Below are positions 50,079 to 59,877 of a stretch of 64,000 nt of DNA, piece after piece. The stretch is taken from the NCBI GenBank assembly GCA_000434915.1, contig FR882087.1, positions 152,177 through 216,176 of the forward strand, read 5' to 3'. Within the stretch, counting starts at the first letter, position 1. Every line of letters begins with the position of its first letter. A program made the position numbers and the translations under genes. This DNA is from Ruminococcus sp. CAG:563. GTDB taxonomy: Bacteria; Bacillota; Clostridia; Oscillospirales; Acutalibacteraceae. The notes beneath the pieces are model-generated. The model was not told where the DNA came from, ran no database searches, and saw nothing but the letters and a program-made list of their open reading frames with translations.

Positions 50079-50927
50079 TTGAAAATGAAAAAGCAAAAAA
50101 GAGCTGTTCTCATAAACGATATGTCATGTCTCGGCAGATGCTCGATTACCGTTGCTATGCCGATAATCTCCGCCTGCGGAATCGAAAGTGTTCCGCTGCC
50201 GACAGGAATCTTTTCCGCTCACAGCGAATTTGACGGATTTGTTAAAGAGGATCTTACCGATGATATTGAAAAAATATCTAATCATTGGAAAAGTTTAGGA
50301 GAAAGATTTGACTGTATCTACAGCGGCTATCTTGCAAGCCGTCAGCAGGCGGAAAGTGTAAAAAACTTTTTGCTTGACTTTAAAAAAAGCGACACGCTAT
50401 ATATCGCCGATCCGGTAATGGGCGACAACGGCGTTTTTTACAAAGGGATTGACGATTCCTTTATTTCCGAAATGCGGTTTCTCTGTTCGCTTGCCGATAT
50501 TATTGTTCCCAATGTTACAGAAGCGTGTATGCTTGCGGGCATTGATATAAAAGATAAAAATTATGACATGGATTTTGTTAAAGAGCTGCTTATCTCTTTG
50601 CGCAATCTTGGTTCGGCAAGAATAGTTGTCACAGGTGTCGACTTCGGCGACGGACAAATCGGCTGTGCCGTTTACGACAGTCTTATGGGCAAAGCGAATA
50701 TGTTCTTTACTCCGAAAACCGAAGGACGTTTCCCGGGCACGGGAGATGTTTTTGCATCGGCACTGACTGCGGCTGTTATGAACGGAAAAGCTTTTGCCGA
50801 CGCTGTTCAAATTGCAATGGGCTTCACCTGCAAATGCGTTGAAGCAACGCTTGAGGCAGGCACAGACAGGAAATACGGCCTTTGCTTTGAATCCGAGATT
50901 AAGAATTTAATAAAATCCGTTGAATAA
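50079..50927 (+). CDS. Pyridoxamine/pyridoxal kinase (ribokinase-fold)
   Basis: 282 residues. PfkB/ribokinase superfamily, PdxK/PdxY-type: INDMSCLGRCSITVAMPII at the N-terminus, YIADPVMGDNG, IIVPNVTEACMLAG, and the anion hole and catalytic Asp in RFPGTGDVFASALTAAV. It would phosphorylate B6 vitamers for PLP salvage. A TTG at 50079 is chosen because GGAG lies 9 bases before it; the in-frame ATG 6 bases on is nearly equivalent. It is followed by trmL after 24 bases, so probably one operon. Confidence 0.88.
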   Translation: MKMKKQKRAVLINDMSCLGRCSITVAMPIISACGIESVPLPTGIFSAHSEFDGFVKEDLTDDIEKISNHWKSLGERFDCIYSGYLASRQQAESVKNFLLDFKKSDTLYIADPVMGDNGVFYKGIDDSFISEMRFLCSLADIIVPNVTEACMLAGIDIKDKNYDMDFVKELLISLRNLGSARIVVTGVDFGDGQIGCAVYDSLMGKANMFFTPKTEGRFPGTGDVFASALTAAVMNGKAFADAVQIAMGFTCKCVEATLEAGTDRKYGLCFESEIKNLIKSVE

Positions 50928-50951
50928 TTTATATGTTAGAAGGAATTGAAA

Positions 50952-51467
50952 ATGGCAGTCTTAAATATTGTTCTTGTTGAACCCGAAATTCCGCAGAACA
51001 CCGGCAATATTGCACGCACCTGTGCCGCAACAGGAACAAGGCTTCATATAATTGAGCCGATGGGCTTCACACCCGACGACAAAAAACTAAAAAGAGCCGG
51101 ACTTGATTATTGGCACCTGCTCGATATAACTTATTATAAAAATTTGGACGATTTCTTTGATAAAAACCCGAACGGAGAATATAGATTTTTCACGACGAAG
51201 GCACAGAACCGCTATGTTGACGTTGAATACAGCGACAATGTTTATCTTTTCTTCGGCAAGGAAACCAAGGGCTTGCCGGAGGAGCTGCTTTTCAGGCACC
51301 CAAATGAATGCGTGCGAATTCCGATGATAAATGACTCGGCGGCAAGAAGTCTGAATCTATCAAACTCCGTCGCAATCGCAGTCTATGAGGTTCTCAGACA
51401 ATGGGATTATCCCAACCTGCTTTGTGCGGGAAAATTGACAAAATTCGACTGGAAAGACGCCGAATAA
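50952..51467 (+). CDS. trmL: tRNA (cytidine(34)-2'-O)-methyltransferase
   Basis: 171 residues. SPOUT-class methyltransferase modifying the wobble base of tRNA-Leu. LVEPEIPQNTGNIARTCAATG at the start, LFFGKETKGLPEE and RIPMINDSAARSLNLSNSVAIA form the trefoil knot that binds AdoMet. The length is typical of TrmL, without extra RNA-binding domains. ATG at 50952 lies 7 bases after AAGGA. Confidence 0.95.
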   Translation: MAVLNIVLVEPEIPQNTGNIARTCAATGTRLHIIEPMGFTPDDKKLKRAGLDYWHLLDITYYKNLDDFFDKNPNGEYRFFTTKAQNRYVDVEYSDNVYLFFGKETKGLPEELLFRHPNECVRIPMINDSAARSLNLSNSVAIAVYEVLRQWDYPNLLCAGKLTKFDWKDAE

Positions 51468-51477
51468 AACAAAAAAG

Positions 51478-51520
51478 CCGACACACTTATTGTTACATAA
51501 ATGTGCCGGCCTTATTATTT
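51478..51520. terminator. Bidirectional terminator between trmL and dut
   Basis: A stem of GCCG/CGGC with CACA/TGTG and TTAT/ATAA segments. Rightward it ends in CTTATTATTTG; leftward it ends in a run of six T. It serves the convergent trmL and dUTPase genes. Confidence 0.75.
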
Positions 51521-51528
51521 GTAATTTT

Positions 51529-52032
51529 TTATTTTGTTGTGCTTCCGAATCCGCCGTTGCGAACTCCCGTCGCTTCATCGTCCACGGTTATTCCGTATTC
51601 AACGAAAATGCCCTGAGCAAAGCCTGTGCCCTTTTTGACTTCAACGGTCTTATTCTCGTTGGAGTCATTTGTTATTTTTATAAAAATATGACCCTCATTG
51701 TCAGAATAAAAATAGTCGCTGTCGATTATGCCGACGGTGTTGTTGAGCTGCAAACGGAACTTGAATCCGAGACCGCTTCTCGGATAAATTTTCAATACCC
51801 AGCCCTCGTCGATTTCGCATCGAATGCCTGTCGGGATTTTTATCGTCTCCGACGGAGCAAGTGAAAAATCAAACGGAGAAAAAATATCGTAGCCTGCCGA
51901 GCCTGCCGTCGCACGAGCCGGAAGCTTGATATCCTCGTACATTTCCTTTATTTCGCTCTCGGCGAAATCTTCCTTGCAGCTTTCAAAAAACTGCTCATAG
52001 CTTACCTTGTGAAATTTGGCGATTCTTTTCAT
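51529..52032 (-). CDS. dut: dUTP diphosphatase
   Basis: 167 residues, trimeric dUTPase fold. It hydrolyses dUTP to dUMP and pyrophosphate, keeping uracil out of DNA. All five motifs are present: AGSAGYDIF; PRSGLGFK; NNTVGIIDSDY (catalytic Asp); GFAQGIF; and the C-terminal GVRNGGFGSTTK arm. An N-terminal about 30-residue extension precedes motif 1. It starts 10 bases after the alpha-galactosidase stop, so it is co-transcribed with that gene. Confidence 0.95.
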   Translation of the reverse strand: MKRIAKFHKVSYEQFFESCKEDFAESEIKEMYEDIKLPARATAGSAGYDIFSPFDFSLAPSETIKIPTGIRCEIDEGWVLKIYPRSGLGFKFRLQLNNTVGIIDSDYFYSDNEGHIFIKITNDSNENKTVEVKKGTGFAQGIFVEYGITVDDEATGVRNGGFGSTTK

Positions 52033-52042
52033 GTCTGCTCCT

Positions 52043-53713
52043 TTATATCAGCTTTTCAACGTTGCTTTTTCCCGTTACAAGATTGAATTCAAGCGTCTTT
52101 TTCTTCTCGCCCTCGGTATAAAAGATTTGAATTTCATTTTCGTTTCTGAATCCTGCCGAGGTGATAACGCATTCGTTTTTCTTAAAGAATTTTTTCAAAA
52201 GTGTGATGTCCTCATCGCTGTAATCCCCTGCATTGTCCGAAACGAACAGCACATCACCGCAAAGATTATTGATCTTACCGAGTAATAACTTTTGCTCCCT
52301 TGTAAACGCAAGATTCTTCTCCCTCAGGAAGAAAACATCCGGATCATTGCAGAAAACTCTGCCGTTGAGATGGCGGCGAAAAATTGAATTTGTTATCGCA
52401 TTCTGTGCCGATGGGAGTTCGAGATTTATTCCCATTTTATTATAATACTTCGGTGAATATTTGAGATCGACATCGCAGCTTATTCTGCACGCATCTACAA
52501 CGCCGAATGACGGGCCGAGCGGAACACCGCAGCCGAGTATCAGCTTATCCTCGCCGACACATTCACGCAGGAAATCCATTGCCTCGCACATAATTTGACC
52601 TCTCGATTTTCCGTTTCTCGGCTGCATAGCCTCGGAATAGAGGAAATCAAGCTTAACCATGTCAAAGCCCCAGTCATTGAGAATAATTTTAAAGAAATTG
52701 CGGATATATTCTCTCGCCTCGCCGTTATAAATATCAAGCGTATATGCGCCGCCCCAGCCTACGCAGCCGAGTAAAGGCTTACCCGTTTCATTATCCTTGA
52801 CAAGCCACTCGGGATGATCCTTTGCTATAATTGAGCTTCTTTGCGCCGAGAACGGAGCAATCCAAATGCCGGCAAGATAACCCTTTGCGTGAATAGCGTC
52901 GGCAATCGGCTTCATACCGTTTGGGAACTTTCTGTAATCGGGAATGAGCCAGTCGCCGACCTTGCTTTCGTATCCGTCGTCAATCTGGAAAATCGAAACA
53001 CTGTCCTTTGCACGGTCAAGCCCATTAAGGTCACGCAGAATTATTTTTTCGTTTATCTTTTGAAAATAGTTGTACCATGAAGTGTAGCCCGAAAGGTGAG
53101 CTGCTTTAGGCTTTCTGAGATTCATGGAACCAAAATACTTATCAAAGACTTCGTTGTATTCGCCATTGAAGCAGACAACATCCAACAGAATTATCTCGTC
53201 GTCGGTTTCAAGTCCTTCAACGTCCTTGGCAATCGTGAACTTGTTGAATTCATAATTGACCGAAAAAACCGTGTAACCGTACTTCTCATCACATGAGCCG
53301 AAAAGTTCAACCCTGTCTCCGACTCGGAAATAGGTGTATGTATAGGAATGAAAAACGCCTTTTTTACCGTACTGTGCAAAGCTGTAGTCGCCTGAAATTT
53401 CCGAAAGCGCCTTTGTTTTTTCGGTAAACCCGGCAAGCTTTGAAATGCCTTCGAGCGTATCGTCCCTGCCGAACTCTCTCGACGTTGTCCATGACTGATA
53501 GCCGTTTGCAAAGAAAAGCTCGTTTTCGTCAAACTTCTTAATAGCCGAAATACTGAATTCGATCAGCTTCATTTTTACGTTCGGAGCAAGCGTGCACTGT
53601 ATTCCGTCGTCATTGATTGAAAGCTCCAAACTGTAGTTGTCACATTTCAATTTACTGTTTTCGTAAATACGGCCGTTGTATTCATATTTTATGAAAGGTT
53701 CAAATCTGTACAT
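52043..53713 (-). CDS. GH36-type alpha-galactosidase
   Basis: 556 residues. The N-terminal beta-sandwich contains FFANGYQSWTTSREF. The TIM barrel has FQIDDGYESKVGDWL, FPNGMKPIADAIHAKG and AGIWIAPFSA, then the nucleophile Asp in DMVKLDFLYSEA (about 370) and the acid/base Asp in CRISCDVDLKY. This is the GH36/melibiase clan layout for raffinose-family sugars and galactomannan side chains. It is shorter than classical 720-residue GH36 enzymes. No signal peptide, so it is cytoplasmic and depends on a transporter not seen here. AGGGGTG precedes the ATG. Confidence 0.85.
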   Translation of the reverse strand: MYRFEPFIKYEYNGRIYENSKLKCDNYSLELSINDDGIQCTLAPNVKMKLIEFSISAIKKFDENELFFANGYQSWTTSREFGRDDTLEGISKLAGFTEKTKALSEISGDYSFAQYGKKGVFHSYTYTYFRVGDRVELFGSCDEKYGYTVFSVNYEFNKFTIAKDVEGLETDDEIILLDVVCFNGEYNEVFDKYFGSMNLRKPKAAHLSGYTSWYNYFQKINEKIILRDLNGLDRAKDSVSIFQIDDGYESKVGDWLIPDYRKFPNGMKPIADAIHAKGYLAGIWIAPFSAQRSSIIAKDHPEWLVKDNETGKPLLGCVGWGGAYTLDIYNGEAREYIRNFFKIILNDWGFDMVKLDFLYSEAMQPRNGKSRGQIMCEAMDFLRECVGEDKLILGCGVPLGPSFGVVDACRISCDVDLKYSPKYYNKMGINLELPSAQNAITNSIFRRHLNGRVFCNDPDVFFLREKNLAFTREQKLLLGKINNLCGDVLFVSDNAGDYSDEDITLLKKFFKKNECVITSAGFRNENEIQIFYTEGEKKKTLEFNLVTGKSNVEKLI

Positions 53714-53817
53714 TCAGCAACACCCCTGATTTTATAATACCTATCGGTTAAATAATACCACATTTTGCATAGCAATACAATATTTATTTCTATTGGTGGA
53801 AATAAATCATAAACATG

Positions 53818-53846
53818 TTGAAATTTTCAAAGTTTTACTTTATAAT
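53818..53846 (+). promoter_or_regulatory. ychF promoter
   Basis: TTGAAA (53818-53823), 17 bases, TATAAT (53841-53846). Confidence 0.75.
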
Positions 53847-53878
53847 ATAATGCAGTATGAAATGAAGGAAGTAATATT

Positions 53879-54973
53879 ATGAAGTTAGGTATAGTAGGCT
53901 TGCCGAATGTGGGCAAGAGCACACTTTTCAACGCAATCACAAACGCAGGCGCACAGTCTGCGAACTACCCGTTCTGCACTATTGAACCGAATGTTGGCGT
54001 AGTTGCCGTTCCCGACAGCAGAATCGACGCACTCGCAAAGATGTATAACCCGGTGAAAATTACCCCGGCGGTTATAGAATTCGTTGACATTGCAGGCCTT
54101 GTTAAGGGCGCATCAAAGGGTGAGGGTCTCGGAAATAAGTTCCTTTCGCATATTCGTGAGACGGACGCTATAATCCACGTTGTACGTTGTTTCGAGAATG
54201 ATGACATCATTCATGTTGAGGGCAGTGTTGACCCGGCAAGAGACATTGAGACCATAAACTTTGAGCTTATTTTCTCGGATATTGAGATGGTTGATCGCCG
54301 TCTTGACAGAACCATGAAAGCGATGAAGGGCGACAAGAGCCTTGCAAAAGAGGTTGAATTCTTGAAAAACCTCAAGGCTCACCTTGAAAGCGGTAAATGT
54401 GCAAGAAGCTATGATTGCGATGATGACGAAAAAGCGGTTCTCAATGACATGGCTCTGCTTACATCAAAGCCTGTTATCTATGCTTGCAACATGAGCGAGG
54501 ACGACTTTGCGAATAATATCGAAGAAAACGAGAGATACCGTGCGGTTTGCAAAATTGCAGAGGAGGAAGGCTCACAGACCCTCCCGATTTGCGCCGAGAT
54601 GGAAGCCGAAATTGCAAGCCTCAGCAAGGAAGAGAAGGAAATGTTCCTTGCCGACCTCGGCATTGAGCAGGGCGGTCTTGATCTTCTCATTCAGCGCAGC
54701 TACGACTTGCTCGGACTTATCTCGTATCTGACAGCCGGTCAGCCCGAGGTTCGTGCATGGACGATTAAAAAGGGTACAAAAGCTCCGCAGGCTGCCGGAA
54801 AAATACATTCCGACTTTGAAAAAGGCTTTATCAGAGCCGAGGTCATCAGCTTTGATAACCTTATGGAATGCGGCTCGCTTGCCGTTGCAAGAGAAAAAGG
54901 CCTTATCCGCTCCGAGGGCAAGGATTACGTCATGAAGGACGGCGACATTGTTCACTTCCTCTTCAATGTTTAA
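53879..54973 (+). CDS. ychF: Ribosome-binding ATPase YchF (OLA1 family)
   Basis: 364 residues, near-universal TRAFAC P-loop protein that prefers ATP and is linked to ribosome function and oxidative stress. G1 is GLPNVGKST (7-15). G3 is DIAGLVKGASKGEGLGN (about 68-84). The G4 position is altered to NMSE in place of the GTP-specific NKxD. The C-terminal TGS domain is at about 280-362. GAAGG precedes the ATG. Single-gene unit. Confidence 0.97.
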   Translation: MKLGIVGLPNVGKSTLFNAITNAGAQSANYPFCTIEPNVGVVAVPDSRIDALAKMYNPVKITPAVIEFVDIAGLVKGASKGEGLGNKFLSHIRETDAIIHVVRCFENDDIIHVEGSVDPARDIETINFELIFSDIEMVDRRLDRTMKAMKGDKSLAKEVEFLKNLKAHLESGKCARSYDCDDDEKAVLNDMALLTSKPVIYACNMSEDDFANNIEENERYRAVCKIAEEEGSQTLPICAEMEAEIASLSKEEKEMFLADLGIEQGGLDLLIQRSYDLLGLISYLTAGQPEVRAWTIKKGTKAPQAAGKIHSDFEKGFIRAEVISFDNLMECGSLAVAREKGLIRSEGKDYVMKDGDIVHFLFNV

Positions 54974-54987
54974 TTGAATATTCACGG

Positions 54988-55012
54988 CAGCCGCAGAAAT
55001 GCGGCTGTTTTT
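54988..55012 (+). terminator. ychF terminator
   Basis: CAGCCGC (54988-54994) pairs with GCGGCTG (55001-55007), then TTTTT. Confidence 0.85.
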
Positions 55013-55027
55013 CATATATAAAATCAA

Positions 55028-55049
55028 CCTCCCGAAATCAATCGGGAGG
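55028..55049 (-). terminator. pheST terminator
   Basis: CCTCCCGA/TCGGGAGG hairpin about 20 bases after the pheT stop, followed on the reverse strand by TTGATTTTATAT. Confidence 0.75.
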
Positions 55050-55069
55050 CTGTGTGTATAATATTGAGT

Positions 55070-57430
55070 TTATGATTTCATGTTAATGCCCTTACTCTCA
55101 AGCTTTGCGATAAGGTCATTGACTATTACCATGACCTCGTCCTTAACAAGAGTTCTGTCGGGATGTGAGAATACGATTCTTATCGTGATAGACTTGCCGC
55201 TTGCATCCTGATAGGTATCAACGACCGACGTCTTTTTAATAAGCTCGGAATTGATAAGCTCTATCGCTTCTTTAATCGGCTTGAATGTATCCGTAACGAA
55301 GGTTACGTCAACCTCGATTGACGGATACTTTGAAGCTTCGGTATATTTGATGCCTGCGTTCTCAACCGCAACAAGGTCCTTAACGTCCATCTCGAGGAAA
55401 ACAACGCTTGCTTTTTTGTCAATATTTCTGAGCACTTCGGGATGAACAACACCGATAACGCCAAGCTCCTTGCCGTCGCAAACGATTGCGTTATAGTTCT
55501 TCGGATGAATATAGTTAAGCTCGGTGCTCTTTGCCTTGAACGAAAGGCTCTTGTGCTTAATATCGTCAACAACAACCGAAATCATGTTGATAAGCTTGAA
55601 ATAAAGCTCCTCGGTTGTTTCTGTTTTGCTGTAGAGCGTGACAGCAAGCTTCTTATGCTCACGGCAGAGATTATTCTCGTCAACGCCGTCAACAATACGT
55701 CCGATTTCAAAGATTCCGAACGACGGAGCATAGGAAGAATTCGACTTAACCTGGCAAAGCTGGGTCGGAATAATCGACTTTCTGATTGTTTCGATATTCG
55801 GGTTGGTTGCATTGGCAAGCTTGATGTTCGGTTCCGTTGCAATGCCAAGCTTCTTATACTCGTCGGTATACTCCCAAATATATGAATGAACCTCATGAAG
55901 TCCGAATTCCTTAACAAGAATATCTTTTACCTTATCCTCAATGCTCTTCTCGGCAAACGGACGAACAGGATAAAGCGGAGCTGTCGCCGTATGAACATCA
56001 AAATTGTCGTAGCCGTAAATTCTTGTTATTTCCTCGATAATATCGGCCTTGAGCGTAACATCCTTTGTTGCTCTCCAGCTCGGAACGTCAACGGTAAAGT
56101 CGTCGCCGTCAAGCTTGACCTTAAAGCCGAGTGCGGTAAGGGTTTTAACAATCGTATCATTGTCAATCTCAATACCCGTATAACGGTCAACAAATTTCTT
56201 ATCGAAGCTGAGCTCAACATCGTCAAACTTGTGAGCGTATTCATCCGTAAGACTCGATGTTACCTTTACGCCCGAGTCGTAATCGCTGAGGAGCTTAACA
56301 AAACGTGCAACGGCGGTAACGGTCATCTCGGGATCAAGACTCTTTTCATAACGCATGGAAGCATCTGTTCTGTGAGCAAGACGAGCCGAAGATTTTCTGA
56401 CGGAAACAGCATCAAATGTTGCGGATTCAAGTGTGAGCGAATGTGTATCGTCAACGATTTCCGAATCAAGTCCGCCCATAATGCCTGCGATTGCAACAGG
56501 CGTGTTGTCGTTGCAAATCATAAGGGTATTCTCGTCAATATGCCTTTCAATGCCGTCAAGGGTCTTGAACTCGAACGGAGTGTCGAATCTCTTGATTCTG
56601 ATTTTTTCAACCTTTCTTGAGTCGAAAGCGTGCATCGGCTGACCCATTTCAAGCATGAGATAGTTAGTCAGGTCAGCAAGGAAGTTGATGGCTCTCATTC
56701 CGCAGTAATAGAGACGGATTCTCATGTTAGCCGGGCTGATATTTCTTGTAATATTCTCAAATTGAAGGCAGGAATATCTGTAGCAGAGGGGATCCTCAAT
56801 CTTCATATCCACCTTCGGTAAATCCTTGTATTGGCTAAGGTCAACCGTATCAAGCGGCTTAAGCGGTCTGCCTGCGAGTGCGGCAAACTCTCTTGCGATT
56901 CCGTAATGACCCCAAAGGTCGGGACGGTTTGTCAGCGACTTGTTATCAACCTCAAAGATGATATCATCAATAGCGAAAACGTCCTTAATGTCCGTTCCGT
57001 TTGTAAGGCTCTCATCAAGATCCATAATGCCCGAGTTGTCATCGCTCATACCGATTTCTTTCTCGGAGCAGCACATACCGTTTGACATATAGCCTGCGAG
57101 CGGTCTCGGTGCGATTTCAATCTCGCCGATCTTTGCACCGACCTTTGCAAATGCGGTCTTCATGCCGACTCTTACGTTCGGTGCGCCGCAAACAACGTCT
57201 GTGAGCTGACCGTCGCCTGCATCAACCTTGAGAAGATGAAGCTTCTTTGACTCGGGGTGCTCCTCGACGGATTTAATTTCCGCAACAACGATTCCGCTGA
57301 TGTCGCTGCCCTTATAGAAAATTTCGTTTTCAACCTCAGCAGTGGACAGGGAGAACTGATGAATAAGCTCATTGATGTCAAGACCCGAAAGGTCGACGAA
57401 ATCTTTAATCCAGTTAATTGAAATAAACAT
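55070..57430 (-). CDS. pheT: Phenylalanyl-tRNA synthetase beta subunit
   Basis: 786 residues, the normal size of bacterial PheT. An N-terminal tRNA-binding EMAP-like domain (about 40-150, VVAEIKSVEEHPESKKLHLL), the B3/4 editing domain (about 210-370), B5 (about 400-475), the inactive class II core and a C-terminal ferredoxin-like anticodon-binding domain (about 690-786) are recognisable. It follows pheS after 12 bases, and both are under the Phe T-box. Confidence 0.97.
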   Translation of the reverse strand: MFISINWIKDFVDLSGLDINELIHQFSLSTAEVENEIFYKGSDISGIVVAEIKSVEEHPESKKLHLLKVDAGDGQLTDVVCGAPNVRVGMKTAFAKVGAKIGEIEIAPRPLAGYMSNGMCCSEKEIGMSDDNSGIMDLDESLTNGTDIKDVFAIDDIIFEVDNKSLTNRPDLWGHYGIAREFAALAGRPLKPLDTVDLSQYKDLPKVDMKIEDPLCYRYSCLQFENITRNISPANMRIRLYYCGMRAINFLADLTNYLMLEMGQPMHAFDSRKVEKIRIKRFDTPFEFKTLDGIERHIDENTLMICNDNTPVAIAGIMGGLDSEIVDDTHSLTLESATFDAVSVRKSSARLAHRTDASMRYEKSLDPEMTVTAVARFVKLLSDYDSGVKVTSSLTDEYAHKFDDVELSFDKKFVDRYTGIEIDNDTIVKTLTALGFKVKLDGDDFTVDVPSWRATKDVTLKADIIEEITRIYGYDNFDVHTATAPLYPVRPFAEKSIEDKVKDILVKEFGLHEVHSYIWEYTDEYKKLGIATEPNIKLANATNPNIETIRKSIIPTQLCQVKSNSSYAPSFGIFEIGRIVDGVDENNLCREHKKLAVTLYSKTETTEELYFKLINMISVVVDDIKHKSLSFKAKSTELNYIHPKNYNAIVCDGKELGVIGVVHPEVLRNIDKKASVVFLEMDVKDLVAVENAGIKYTEASKYPSIEVDVTFVTDTFKPIKEAIELINSELIKKTSVVDTYQDASGKSITIRIVFSHPDRTLVKDEVMVIVNDLIAKLESKGINMKS

Positions 57431-57442
57431 TGTTCTGCCTCC

Positions 57443-58495
57443 TTATTCGTCGTCCGTGAACTGCTCAAGATTTACAAGAGCACCGCTGTTGAGGTCACGG
57501 ATATCCTTGATGCCGTACTTCATCATTGCAAGTCTGGTAAGACCGAGACCAAATGCAAAACCTGTGTATTCATCGGGATCAATGCCGCCCTCTCTGAGTA
57601 CGTTCGGATGAATCATTCCGCAGGGACAAAGCTCAAGCCAGCCGCTGTGCTTACAGGACGGGCATCCCTCACCGCCGCAGATAAGGCAGTTGATGTCAAG
57701 CTCAAAGCCCGGTTCAACGAACGGGAAGAAGCCCGGACGAAGACGAACCTTGATATCTCTCTGGAAAACCTCGGAAAGCATGGTTTTCATGAAGAAAATA
57801 AGGTTGGATATTGAAATATCCTTGCCGACCATAACGCCCTCCATCTGGAAGAAGGTGTTTTCGTGGCAGGCGTCGGTGCTCTCATTACGGAAGCATCTGC
57901 CCGGGAAAACAGCCTTAATCGGCTTACCCTCGTTGATGAGCTGATCCTTGTATTTTTTATAGATAGCGTTCTGAGCCGCAGAGGTCTGCGACTTAAGAAG
58001 CTGGCCGTTTGTCAGATAATACGTGTCCTGCATGTCACGAGCGGGGTGGAATTTCGGAATATTGAGCGACTCAAAGCACTCATAGTCCGTTACAACCTCG
58101 CTGTAATCCTCAACGGTGAAGCCCATTGACTTGAACACATTTTCGCACTGACGCTGAACCAGTGTAATCGGATGATATGAACCTCTTTCAAGGTTAACCG
58201 GTGCGGAAACATCAAATTCGGGGGTCATTTCAAGCTCTCTCTTAACCGCAAGCTTGTGAAGCTCCTCTGCCTTCCTTCCGATTGCGTCGGCAACACTCTG
58301 CTTAAATGTGTTGACCGCCTGACCCATAGTCTTTTTCTCATCCGGGGAAAGCTTACCCATACCCTTGAGAAGTGCTGTTACATGGCCGCTCTTGCCGAGG
58401 AAATTAACTCGAAGCGTTTCCAGCTCGGAAGCGTCCTTGACCTGCAAAATAGAGTCTTCAAACTTTTTTCTGAGCAAATCGATTTGTTCTGCCAT
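57443..58495 (-). CDS. pheS: Phenylalanyl-tRNA synthetase alpha subunit
   Basis: 350 residues. A coiled-coil N-terminus (about 1-85) and a class II catalytic core. Motif 2 lies around FPGRCFRNESTDACHENTF and motif 3 around GFAFGLGLTRLAMMKYGI. ICGGEGCPSCKHSGW is the Cys-rich strand seen in many Firmicute PheS. ATG at 58495 follows CAGGAGG; an upstream in-frame start lies inside the T-box terminator and is rejected. Confidence 0.97.
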   Translation of the reverse strand: MAEQIDLLRKKFEDSILQVKDASELETLRVNFLGKSGHVTALLKGMGKLSPDEKKTMGQAVNTFKQSVADAIGRKAEELHKLAVKRELEMTPEFDVSAPVNLERGSYHPITLVQRQCENVFKSMGFTVEDYSEVVTDYECFESLNIPKFHPARDMQDTYYLTNGQLLKSQTSAAQNAIYKKYKDQLINEGKPIKAVFPGRCFRNESTDACHENTFFQMEGVMVGKDISISNLIFFMKTMLSEVFQRDIKVRLRPGFFPFVEPGFELDINCLICGGEGCPSCKHSGWLELCPCGMIHPNVLREGGIDPDEYTGFAFGLGLTRLAMMKYGIKDIRDLNSGALVNLEQFTDDE

Positions 58496-58509
58496 TTTAT
58501 AACCTCCTG

Positions 58510-58790
58510 ATAAAAATAAAACCCGTCCGATAACAAGACCCAAATCTTGTTATGGGACGGGATAAACCGTGGTACCACCCATATTCGGAACTTACGCTCC
58601 GCACTCTTTAACCGTCATGATGCGGACGGGCACGCCCTGCTTAATCCAAGCTTTCGCAGGCCACTCCGATGCTGAAATTCGTTTCTGCTCGCAAGGCGGT
58701 GCTTTCAGCCGATGACAGCCGCTCTCTTTGCTCACTCAGGCAAAAACTACTTACACATCTTCAACGTGTATCGTCACGGACTATCTTAAC
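58510..58790 (-). promoter_or_regulatory. T-box leader, phenylalanine-specific, upstream of pheST
   Basis: Reading the reverse strand: AGAGAGCGG in Stem I, the specifier codon TTC (58674-58676) in a GAATTTCAG loop, and the canonical T-box GGGTGGTACCACGG (58567-58580). A terminator of CCCGTCC/GGACGGG arms (58522-58528, 58555-58561) with TTTTATTTTT follows. Uncharged tRNA-Phe would stabilise the antiterminator and switch pheST on. It accounts for the 334-base gap. Confidence 0.95.
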
Positions 58791-58811
58791 ATCTTAATTC
58801 GGTTTTGTCAA
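58783..58811 (-). promoter_or_regulatory. pheST promoter
   Basis: Reverse strand TTGACA (58806-58811), 17 bases, TAAGAT (58783-58788). Confidence 0.75.
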
Positions 58812-58829
58812 GGGATAATATTCGGTAAA

Positions 58830-59807
58830 TTATGCTTTATTTATTTTGTGCACGGGTCGAACATATTTCCAGAATCGTTTGCAATCGTGATAGAAATAGA
58901 AAACTCTTCCCGGTGCGGTGTCAAGCTCATAGCCCGTTGCGGCGTAGTCAAAGTCCTTCATCGCCTGCTCGATTTTCTGCTCAACGGCGACATTCTCTGT
59001 TTCAAAATCAAACGGTCCGTGCTCAAAAACAAGATATTCGCCCTCCGGCACGTCCATAATCATCATCTGCGGCGGAATTTCTCCGTCATAGCCGGCAGGC
59101 AGCCTTACGCCGTAAGCCTCGGCAAGCGGAATTCCCCAGCTGCAAATTCGACCCTCGGGCTCATTGATAAATGCCATAATCTGTCCGCTGCCGCTGTCAT
59201 TATCTTCGCCGCCGACATCGTCAAGCTTGCCCTTTATGCTGTCGAGCAAACCGCAAATCGTTTCGCAGTCCTGTCCCGGGATTTTGTTCTGCTTCTGCCA
59301 AAAATCCCAATAGCCGATGCTTTCATAGTTTCTGATGTGCAAAAATTTATGTGCGGGAATGGTTATAAAATATGTTTTTACTTCACTGTTTGTCTCTTTC
59401 ATACCAAGTCCTCCGATATCCATAAGATAGCAGTCAAATGGTCTTAAAACGGTGCGAAGAACAACGGGTACGGGCTTCTTTCTGTACTCACTCGGTGTTA
59501 TGCCGTAAGCTTCACGGAAAGCTCTTGTAAAAGCTTCATGCGAAGAAAAACCGTAATCGAGGGCAATATCAAGGATTCCCCTTTCGGTATCTCTCAGCTC
59601 TCTGAGCGCAAATGCAAGCCGTCTGTATCTCATATAATCACGCAGCGACATTCCCGAGATTTCACTGAACTTTCTTGAAACATAGAATTCAGAATATCCG
59701 AGAACCTTGGCCAGCCGGCTGAGCGTCAAAGCCTCGTCATCGTGATTCTTGATGCAAGCGTCTATTTCATCAATTACATTTTGAATGTTTCTGTACCAGT
59801 CATACAT
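58830..59807 (-). CDS. AraC-family regulator with GyrI-like effector domain
   Basis: 325 residues. The AraC/XylS double HTH is at the N-terminus (about 12-108): LSRLAKVLGYSEFYVSRKFSEISG and DIALDYGFSSHEAFTRAFREAYG with the SPEY-type end TPSEYRKK. A GyrI-like/SOUL-type effector-binding domain follows (about 125-320). This layout is found in Rob/BmrR-like sensors of small organic ligands. Its target is unknown; no operator could be assigned. It is separated from the neighbouring ABC genes by a terminator. Confidence 0.9.
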   Translation of the reverse strand: MYDWYRNIQNVIDEIDACIKNHDDEALTLSRLAKVLGYSEFYVSRKFSEISGMSLRDYMRYRRLAFALRELRDTERGILDIALDYGFSSHEAFTRAFREAYGITPSEYRKKPVPVVLRTVLRPFDCYLMDIGGLGMKETNSEVKTYFITIPAHKFLHIRNYESIGYWDFWQKQNKIPGQDCETICGLLDSIKGKLDDVGGEDNDSGSGQIMAFINEPEGRICSWGIPLAEAYGVRLPAGYDGEIPPQMMIMDVPEGEYLVFEHGPFDFETENVAVEQKIEQAMKDFDYAATGYELDTAPGRVFYFYHDCKRFWKYVRPVHKINKA

Positions 59808-59877
59808 CGTTCTGCCCCCTTGACAAATATATTATATCGAAGTCAAAAATCTTGTGCTTGATTTCATTTGCACAAAA

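Noticed and set aside
55886..56620. 244-codon open frame opposite pheT
   Set aside because: Antisense to a complete and conserved pheT; no independent evidence.
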